NCBI GenBank assembly: GCA_040004415.1
Contig: JBDUAY010000310.1
Coordinates: forward strand, 1-6,989
Direction: 5' to 3'
Length of the DNA stretch: 6,989 bases
Source: JACMLD01 sp040004415
GTDB lineage: Bacteria; Bacteroidota; Bacteroidia; Chitinophagales; Chitinophagaceae
The notes under the pieces were generated by a model, which made no database searches, was not told where the DNA came from, and saw nothing but the letters and a program-made list of their open reading frames with translations. Position numbers and translations under genes: made by a program. Below are positions 1 through 3,876 of the stretch, piece after piece (positions within the stretch are counted from its first letter, which is position 1; each line of letters begins with the position of its first letter).

Positions 1-246
1 ATGCCGGCCACCAGATGCAATGGCTCATTCATGAAGTTTATGCAATACGCGACGGCTGCTGCAAGCTACAATTACTATATTATCATTGTTGCCTGGGCTC
101 ACACTGGAACCAGGACACCAAAAAAAGAAGCTGGCGGTTTTGTTTTCGGGGATTCTTGCCTGTTAGATATGAATGATCTGTACAGCCAATGGTATAATTA
201 TACTTTAAAGGCCAGTGCGAAACATGGCCTTGAAATATATTATTAA
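1..246 (+). pseudogene. Probable decayed C-terminal end of an amidohydrolase-family protein (5' end outside window)
   Basis: One frame is open from base 1 to the TAA at 244-246, but its first half does not read like a folded protein. Family-like segments are scattered over three frames. From base 3 the third frame gives GHQMQWLIHEVYAIRDG, resembling the G-H...W-E-x-W...GG stretch near the end of metal-dependent amidohydrolases. From base 59 the second frame gives LQATI, like their LRAATI motif, and then LEPGHQKKKLAVLFSG, like the usual GSLEPGKxADLxVF. From about base 150 the first frame gives GDSCLLDMNDLYS followed by YTLKA, like the terminal NPL-D-D-I...KY-x-M-K-G. Several small indels would restore one reading. 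The assignment rests on remembered family motifs, not a search. It could instead be a short unrelated ORF or an assembly with indel errors. It converges with the cupin gene, leaving only 12 bp between the two stops. Confidence 0.35.
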
Positions 247-258
247 CTTATACTTATT

Positions 259-612
259 TTAGTCTTCATAGCCACTTTTTATTACGGTAGAAATCATCTT
301 GAATTGCACATTGGCATTAAAATGATGTTTTGAATGCGCAGGAATAATAATGCCTTCGCCCAAACGAAGAACATAGTCTTTTTCATGAATGTTTAACTCG
401 GCTACTCCATCAATAATCTGCACAAACGTATCGTAAGGAGAAATTTTCTCGGCCAGCTCTTCGCCGGCATCAAAGGAGGAAACGGTCACATTACCCGTTA
501 TTTTTTTGATGATTGTTTTACTGACTACTGCATTGGGCATATACTCGATAATCTCTACGACAATATATGATTTGGCTTTCTCCAATTCCTTACTCTCACT
601 TAATTTACTCAT
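259..612 (-). CDS. Small single-domain cupin protein with an incomplete metal site
   Basis: This 117-residue cytosolic protein (no signal peptide or membrane segment) matches the small stand-alone cupins that usually carry a segment like SFDAGE.L.EH..P.D..VQ...G. Here that motif 1 region spans about residues 46-69 and ends in FVQIIDG. Motif 2 spans about residues 85-99 and contains GEGIIIPAHSKHHF, with His93, His96 and His97. The motif 1 histidine expected after the glutamate is replaced: the sequence is EELAEKISPYD, with Lys56 at the usual place. The metal site is therefore reduced, and a binding or sensing role is as likely as catalysis. The ATG at 610-612 is the only start that keeps the whole fold; no Shine-Dalgarno is visible, as is usual in Bacteroidota. 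The substrate cannot be told from sequence. The gene is separated from its left and right neighbours and appears monocistronic. Confidence 0.8.
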   Translation of the reverse strand: MSKLSESKELEKAKSYIVVEIIEYMPNAVVSKTIIKKITGNVTVSSFDAGEELAEKISPYDTFVQIIDGVAELNIHEKDYVLRLGEGIIIPAHSKHHFNANVQFKMISTVIKSGYED

Positions 613-984
613 GGCTGTTTTTTATAAATATCATCTATTCCCGGGTTATCCCTTCTTTTATCTTACTATTTATAGTAAAACGCGCAGAATAATAATTTTT
701 CCGAATAGCTGGGTGTACGATACTGACGTATTTTTTAACGCAAATTCCCTAAGCAGCACTTTGTAGCATTCATTTGGGCTACTAACAGGTAGTTAAAAAA
801 TCTTCTATGTTAAAAGTCCAAACAATCTGTAACCAGTCAAACCAATAAATTAAGAGAATTGTATAAATATTTTCCTATTGCCAGTTTCAATTACAAGGCA
901 CGCCAATGCAAAAGACGTTTTCTTTTCTGCAATAAAAACGGATGTATCGCGTGTCACCGCATTTTTTAGTTTGGATTGCTGCGT
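613..984. other. Intergenic stretch without a convincing gene
   Basis: These 372 bases lie between the cupin start and the stop of the next leftward gene. They carry the cupin promoter region, including the palindrome at 663-678. A rightward open frame overlaps the cupin start and this region, but it is low-complexity and antisense to the cupin, so I do not call it. I found no copy of the TGTGA-N3-ATGTAA box, no tRNA and no clear terminator. Confidence 0.6.
663..678. promoter_or_regulatory. 16-bp palindrome upstream of the cupin gene, candidate operator
   Basis: TTACTAT-TT-ATAGTAA is a perfect 7+7 inverted repeat with a 2-bp centre, 51-66 bp upstream of the cupin ATG. It also contains a TATAAAT stretch on the minus strand, so it may overlap the promoter. 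AT-rich palindromes of this length can arise by chance, so the operator role is inference. Confidence 0.3.
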
Positions 985-1365
985 TTAAAAAAATATGCCG
1001 CCATGCAGTTCGGCATAACTTGGGGCAATACAATCCTTACCTGAAGGCTGAATTAAAATACTATAGTCAATATTTCCGAATGTGGTGCCTTTAACCATAA
1101 GGCCTTTTCTTTGTTGAAACGCTGCATGAACTTTGCCAATCTCAAACATATCAGGAAATCCATTTTGTTCTAATTCTGCGCTTAAAATATATACAACATC
1201 CAGTTCCTTTGTTGCAATGGTAATGATATGTACTTCACTCTCAAACTGGAATGTATGCTTTTCGGAATAAACATAAATCATAGCCTCAAAACAAATAGCG
1301 GTATGGAGTAATTCGAGGCTGAATTCTTTGATAAAATCTTTTATAGACGTTGCTATTGCTTTCAT
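985..1365 (-). CDS. Unrecognised 126-residue cytosolic protein
   Basis: I do not recognise this family. The protein begins with an amphipathic helix-like stretch (residues 1-20), followed by alternating strands and helices such as EVHIITIATKELDVVYILSAEL (about residues 44-65). It ends in the aromatic/Gly-rich tail HGGIFF. There is no signal peptide, no obvious transmembrane helix and no recognisable catalytic motif. The mixed, globular composition and the lack of a better open frame on the other strand support a real gene. The start at 1363-1365 is the first ATG of the frame and gives a plausible N-terminus, without a Shine-Dalgarno. It is followed by a 372-bp gap and preceded by a 183-bp gap holding a large inverted repeat, so it is probably transcribed alone or by read-through from the PepSY-like gene. 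No TGTGA-N3-ATGTAA box precedes it. Confidence 0.6.
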   Translation of the reverse strand: MKAIATSIKDFIKEFSLELLHTAICFEAMIYVYSEKHTFQFESEVHIITIATKELDVVYILSAELEQNGFPDMFEIGKVHAAFQQRKGLMVKGTTFGNIDYSILIQPSGKDCIAPSYAELHGGIFF

Positions 1366-1464
1366 GGTAAAATTTCACTTGGTGGCGGTTAAATATTCCA
1401 GGTCTACTTGAAGGCCTCCTCCTAAAATTAAAAGCATCAAAACACAACTGCGGTGCCGTTTGTC

Positions 1465-1541
1465 AACCAGGGTACGCATTTATGTTCACATACTACCCTC
1501 ACTTATCTTAAGTGAGCAGGCGTGGGTGTGCGTAACTGGTT
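1465..1541. repeat. 77-bp imperfect inverted repeat (long hairpin) after the PepSY-like gene
   Basis: The outer arms are 1465-1478 (AACCAGGGTACGCA) and 1529-1541 (TGCGTAACTGGTT). They pair over 12 bp with one small internal asymmetry. The inner stem is a perfect 8-bp pair, CTCACTTA (1498-1505) with TAAGTGAG (1509-1516), closed by a 3-base loop. The segments between the stems (1479-1497 and 1517-1528) match only partly. On the minus strand the structure begins 7 bases after the stop of the PepSY-like gene. It could act as a 3' stabiliser or terminator, although no T-run follows it, or it could be a small REP- or MITE-like element. No clear target duplication flanks it. Confidence 0.6.
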
Positions 1542-1548
1542 AAAGAAA

Positions 1549-1983
1549 TTAATCACTTGCTTTTTCAGCACTAAGCAGCTTGCAAGCCACATCAAAACGC
1601 AAGCGCTGCTCATCCACTTTTGCTGAATAAGAAACAATATGATCAGCATCTGTCATCTTTGACGCCTTCTTTATTTTATTGTGCGGATACTTCAGGCGAA
1701 CATAATCTGCTACACATTTGGGTAAATTAAGTACCGGTAATCCTTCATCGGTTGCTACCAGCCCGCCATTGATATCATAGGTAACAGCATTGTGCAGCTT
1801 ATTTACATCGTACTCTACTGTATAATATTTTCCGTCCTTTTTCCAGTCCGCATCCTTTGTTGACGGGTATGCTGTATTAAAAGCATCTGTAACCGGGGCA
1901 GGCACGTCTTTCGCGTCTAATTTTTGCGCGCTGGCATTGATTACAAACCCGGAAAGAATCAATAACGACAATAGCTTTTTCAT
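1549..1983 (-). CDS. Secreted PepSY-like (DUF2874) protein
   Basis: From the ATG at 1981-1983 the product has 144 residues. It begins with a typical signal peptide: Lys2-Lys3, a Leu/Ile-rich core, then NASA and a cleavage site before Gln20. The mature part carries two PepSY-like repeats of the DUF2874 type. The first spans about residues 27-72 and includes PAPVTDAFNTAYP, Trp47, then GKYYTVEYDV and a D-x-N-G-G turn. The second starts at about residue 87 with LPKCVADYVRLKYP. Such proteins are periplasmic or surface-exposed and resemble beta-lactamase-inhibitor-like folds; their ligand is generally unknown. A longer reading from 2022 adds 13 residues (MKFFYFKLLKNIY), but that ATG lies 2 bp from a consensus -7 box and so would fall at or upstream of the likely transcription start, which favours the shorter form. 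Control is probably by the box at 2075-2092. A long hairpin follows the stop. Confidence 0.85.
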   Translation of the reverse strand: MKKLLSLLILSGFVINASAQKLDAKDVPAPVTDAFNTAYPSTKDADWKKDGKYYTVEYDVNKLHNAVTYDINGGLVATDEGLPVLNLPKCVADYVRLKYPHNKIKKASKMTDADHIVSYSAKVDEQRLRFDVACKLLSAEKASD

Positions 1984-2024
1984 GTATATATTTTTTAAAA
2001 GTTTGAAGTAAAAAAATTTCATGT

Positions 2025-2032
2025 CAAAAGTA
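2025..2032 (-). promoter_or_regulatory. -7 promoter element of the PepSY-like gene
   Basis: Read leftward, the sequence is TACTTTTG, a perfect match to the Bacteroidota -7 consensus TAnnTTTG. Transcription would begin around 2018, giving a leader of about 35 bases before the ATG at 1983. It lies 46 bp downstream of the conserved box, and a TTAAAA tract starts 22 bp upstream of its TTTG. Confidence 0.6.
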
Positions 2033-2074
2033 GTTGGTTCGCTGTTTTAAGAATTGCATCATTACATAAATAAG

Positions 2075-2092
2075 TTACATGTATCACACATT
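2075..2092 (-). promoter_or_regulatory. Shared regulatory box, PepSY-like gene copy
   Basis: Read leftward, the sequence is AATGTGTGATACATGTAA. It matches the identical usp and glucan synthase copies at 14 of 18 positions, including all of the invariant TGTGA-N3-ATGTAA core. It has the same orientation relative to its gene and a 46-bp spacer to the TTTG of the -7 element. The binding protein is unknown. Confidence 0.65.
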
Positions 2093-2152
2093 CTACAAGA
2101 ATTACACGATATATCCGGATGAAAATTAAAAAAGAAAACACCTGTGTATATG

Positions 2153-2644
2153 CTAATTGTTGTCTATTGGTGGAATAATGGCCGGAATACTATTTGGATT
2201 ATTGCCCGACATAGAAGTAAGTTTGGATTCATCAGCGGCTATTTTACTTTTAAGTGACATAATATCTTTGTTCAGGTCTTCCAGTTTATCTGCCGCTTTC
2301 CTTGCCCGCTTTGCATCACGCTTGGCGTCCCTCGCAGTTTTGTTCGCATTACCTGCCAGCGATTTGTCATCCGCATCGTTGGTTAGTTTGTCAGCCGCCT
2401 TCGAATTATTATTGGCAGAATTTTGGGCATCAGCCGCTGTGTTCACTTTATTGGTTGTTTCCTTCTCAACAGTATTTTCGAGTTTTGCAAGTTTGAGCTT
2501 ATTATCATTGACCCTTTTACTGATTACAATAACTTCTTTTTGTTGTTGCAGGCTAACAATAGAATCTTTCGACACTGCCTGTGCGGTGGCGGGCAAATAA
2601 AAAATACTTGCATAAAGCACTAATAATAATTTTACTGGTTTCAT
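2153..2644 (-). CDS. Secreted Lys/Ala/Asp-rich coiled-coil protein of unknown function
   Basis: This 163-residue protein starts with a signal peptide (MKPVKLLLVLYASIFYLPATAQA) with likely cleavage after about residue 21-23. The mature part is almost entirely charged and helical. Residues about 28-62 (SIVSLQQQKEVIVISKRVNDN onward) and 115-147 (ADKLEDLNKDIMSLKSKIAADESKL) have heptad-like hydrophobic spacing. The centre (about 65-118) is built from Ala, Asn, Lys and Asp with short repeats such as ARDAKRDAKRARKAADK, which recalls LEA-like or lipoprotein-like extended helices. The C-tail is Pro/Asn-rich. There is no lipobox cysteine, so it should be a soluble periplasmic protein. No enzymatic motif is present. 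The opposite strand is also open, but that reading is the Ser/Leu-rich mirror of this repetitive sequence. Its promoter appears to share the box found upstream of usp, suggesting an envelope stress role (inference). Confidence 0.75.
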   Translation of the reverse strand: MKPVKLLLVLYASIFYLPATAQAVSKDSIVSLQQQKEVIVISKRVNDNKLKLAKLENTVEKETTNKVNTAADAQNSANNNSKAADKLTNDADDKSLAGNANKTARDAKRDAKRARKAADKLEDLNKDIMSLKSKIAADESKLTSMSGNNPNSIPAIIPPIDNN

Positions 2645-2699
2645 ATATTTTATTTGAGGGTGAGCTTTTTAAAAGAACTATGCTGCTTTTTACAAAGGT

Positions 2700-2707
2700 C
2701 AAAGTGA
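2700..2707 (-). promoter_or_regulatory. -7 promoter element of the coiled-coil gene
   Basis: Read leftward, the sequence is TCACTTTG, one mismatch from TAnnTTTG. It would start transcription near 2693, giving a leader of about 49 bases. It is 47 bp downstream of the conserved box at 2751-2768. It is supported mainly by the spacing it shares with the other three promoters. Confidence 0.45.
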
Positions 2708-2729
2708 GCACTTATAACCAGATAAAACC

Positions 2730-2747
2730 TTACATCTTTGTAGAAAT
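2730..2747 (-). promoter_or_regulatory. Extra half-box next to the coiled-coil gene box
   Basis: The 12-bp word CCTTACATCTTT occurs at 2728-2739 and again at 2749-2760, 21 bp apart, which is about two helical turns. Read leftward, this copy keeps the ATGTAA half of the conserved box but not the TGTGA half. It may be a secondary binding site or part of the promoter. Confidence 0.35.
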
Positions 2748-2750
2748 ACC

Positions 2751-2768
2751 TTACATCTTTCACACATG
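2751..2768 (-). promoter_or_regulatory. Shared regulatory box, coiled-coil gene copy
   Basis: Read leftward, the sequence is CATGTGTGAAAGATGTAA. It carries the full TGTGA-N3-ATGTAA core, has the same orientation relative to its gene as the other copies, and lies 47 bp from the TTTG of the candidate -7 element. Confidence 0.6.
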
Positions 2769-2940
2769 CCAACATAGGTTAATCGTCATTTGTTAAAAAG
2801 AACGCAATAACAATGAGTATTAAATATACCTTGTAAAAAATGGCCACAAGTTTTTAAAATGAGGGATCACCTTACGATTACGTTCATGAGAAATAAGCCA
2901 TGGGAAAAAGTATGTCCATTTACGATGACTTAACCGCCAT

Positions 2941-2958
2941 AACATGTGATTTATGTAA
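2941..2958 (+). promoter_or_regulatory. Shared regulatory box, usp copy
   Basis: AACATGTGATTTATGTAA is identical over 18 bp to the copy upstream of the glucan synthase gene. It reads as two direct half-sites, ATGTGA and ATGTAA, separated by 3 bp. The TTTG of the candidate -7 element lies 46 bp further on, placing the box centre at roughly -65, a typical position for an upstream activator. Confidence 0.7.
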
Positions 2959-3000
2959 ATATCATTGTTGTATGTGTAACCCTCTTTAAATAATGGTGCT

Positions 3001-3008
3001 GATATTTG
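3001..3008 (+). promoter_or_regulatory. -7 promoter element of usp
   Basis: GATATTTG is one mismatch from TAnnTTTG. The predicted start near 3015 gives a leader of about 38 bases before the ATG at 3053. A TTTAAA tract lies 20 bp upstream of its TTTG, where a -33 element would be expected, but there is no good TTTG there, which suits an activator-dependent promoter. Confidence 0.5.
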
Positions 3009-3052
3009 CACGATATTAAATTATAGTACCCGTTACTACAATAACAACTATC

Positions 3053-3496
3053 ATGAAAATACTTATTGCCACGGATGGCTCTCCTTATTGCAAGTCGGCT
3101 GTTGAACAATTCCTTCAAGCTCCCTTTGCGGAAAATACACAGGTCCGTATTGTTTGCGCTTATAAGAAATCTTCACTGGCTTTGTCGGCAGGGCCAATGA
3201 TAAAACTGAAAGATAGTTATGCTCAGGTTGATAAAAATGCTTTTCAACTGGCAGAGGAAGCAGCCAACCATGCAGCCAGTATTGTGCGCGCAAAGAATAC
3301 TGGTTTTACTATTATGACAGCCGTACTGGATGGTTTGCCACAGCATGTAATTTTACAGGAAGCAGCCGTTTTCAATGCTGATTTAATCGTTGTTGGTGCA
3401 AATGGGCACGGGTTTTCAGAACATTTACAGGCAGGTTCAGTTTCCATGGGCGTTGCTTTGCACGCTAAGTGTTCAGTAGAGATTGTAAGAATTTGA
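3053..3496 (+). CDS. Universal stress protein, single UspA domain, ATP-binding type
   Basis: The 147-residue product is one complete Usp domain. It opens with the first beta strand and its conserved acidic turn (MKILIATDGS, Asp8), has the usual helix around residues 60-80, and ends with the nucleotide-binding loop. That loop fits the G-2X-G-9X-G(S/T) signature exactly: Gly115, Gly118, Gly128 and Ser129, preceded by NADLIVV. It is therefore expected to bind ATP, unlike the E. coli UspA type that lacks the motif. Usp proteins act in the cytosol as stress or energy-state effectors, usually as dimers; the partner is unknown. The start is fixed by the family's N-terminal strand. The gene stands alone, 380 bp before the glucan synthase, and has its own promoter and conserved box. 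Sharing that box with the glucan synthase suggests co-regulation. Confidence 0.93.
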   Translation: MKILIATDGSPYCKSAVEQFLQAPFAENTQVRIVCAYKKSSLALSAGPMIKLKDSYAQVDKNAFQLAEEAANHAASIVRAKNTGFTIMTAVLDGLPQHVILQEAAVFNADLIVVGANGHGFSEHLQAGSVSMGVALHAKCSVEIVRI

Positions 3497-3643
3497 ACAA
3501 TCATTATGTTGAATAAAATCTGTTGTGCGTAGAAAATTTTATGACATATTTTACACAACCCGGCCCCTTCCCGCTTTCGACCGCAGTTGAATGATTATTA
3601 AATGTCTTTGAGAACAATTATATTCTGGCCGCGTTGCTTCATA

Positions 3644-3661
3644 AACATGTGATTTATGTAA
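3644..3661 (+). promoter_or_regulatory. Shared regulatory box, glucan synthase copy
   Basis: AACATGTGATTTATGTAA is an exact 18-bp repeat of the usp copy, in the same orientation and 703 bp away. The surrounding sequence differs, so this is not a simple duplication of the promoter. The TTTG of the candidate -7 element lies 47 bp downstream. Confidence 0.7.
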
Positions 3662-3704
3662 CAATGCCGGATGATTGTGTAATCTTTTAAAATGCAGAAG
3701 ATCC

Positions 3705-3712
3705 GATCTTTG
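3705..3712 (+). promoter_or_regulatory. Upstream -7 promoter element of the glucan synthase gene
   Basis: GATCTTTG is one mismatch from TAnnTTTG, with a TTTTAAAA tract about 20-24 bp upstream. The predicted start near 3719 gives an unusually long leader of about 158 bases. Confidence 0.5.
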
Positions 3713-3838
3713 TATTTAAAACAATATCCCACGTTGTTTGTCAGCCTGTTTATCCTGCGGCATACATGATTAAGAAAGTTGCTTAACGTTTTTTACATAA
3801 AAACGATTTACATTAGCACTCCACGGGAAAACATATGC

Positions 3839-3846
3839 TAATTTTG
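3839..3846 (+). promoter_or_regulatory. Alternative proximal -7 element of the glucan synthase gene
   Basis: TAATTTTG matches TAnnTTTG perfectly and would start transcription near 3853, only about 24 bases before the ATG. It may give a second transcript that does not depend on the conserved box. In AT-rich DNA such a match can also be chance. Confidence 0.35.
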
Positions 3847-3876
3847 AAGCTGTGGTACAAATAACGAAAGCACGGT

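Larger units (their letters stand above)
2645..3052. other. Divergent regulatory intergenic region
   Basis: These 408 bases separate the leftward coiled-coil gene from the rightward usp gene. They hold two outward-facing conserved boxes (2751-2768 leftward, 2941-2958 rightward), an extra half-box (2730-2747) and the two candidate -7 elements. The middle, roughly 2770-2935, shows no gene or structure I can support. Short open frames here have no family features and overlap the regulatory boxes. Confidence 0.65.
3497..3876. other. Regulatory gap between usp and the glucan synthase gene
   Basis: These 380 bases contain no gene I can support. After the usp stop there is no convincing hairpin plus T-run. 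The conserved box (3644-3661) and its -7 element (3705-3712) follow. The presumed leader (about 3719-3876) holds a weak TTAAG/CTTAA hairpin (3770-3786) followed by a T-run, two TTACAT words (3793, 3808), a second -7-like box (3839-3846) and a 9-codon ORF (3835-3864). Confidence 0.6.

Noticed and set aside
506..766. 86-codon rightward open frame over the cupin start
   Set aside because: It is antisense to the N-terminal part of a clear cupin, and its hydrophobic sequence has no domain features.
613..984. CRISPR array, tRNA or other RNA gene in the non-coding gaps
   Set aside because: No regularly spaced repeats, cloverleaf features or conserved RNA motifs were seen in this or the other gaps.
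2157..2600. Long rightward open frame (147 codons) opposite the coiled-coil gene
   Set aside because: It is the Ser/Leu-rich mirror of the repetitive Ala/Lys/Asp-rich gene on the other strand. That gene has a proper signal peptide and a promoter with the shared box.
2820..3011. 63-codon leftward open frame in the divergent region
   Set aside because: It overlaps the usp box and promoter, has no recognisable family features, and its aromatic-rich composition fits chance translation of AT-rich DNA.
3244..3558. Leftward open frame (104 codons) opposite usp
   Set aside because: It is antisense to the usp nucleotide-binding domain; its Cys/Thr/Ala-rich sequence is a shadow of that coding region.
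2941..3661. The 18-bp exact repeat as a mobile-element or recombination scar
   Set aside because: The repeats sit at the same distance from promoter boxes and two further diverged copies keep that geometry, which is better explained by regulation than by insertion.
3793..3813. Two TTACAT words ahead of the glucan synthase gene as a further copy of the shared box
   Set aside because: They lack the TGTGA partner at the right spacing and point toward a leftward gene that does not exist; probably AT-rich coincidence.
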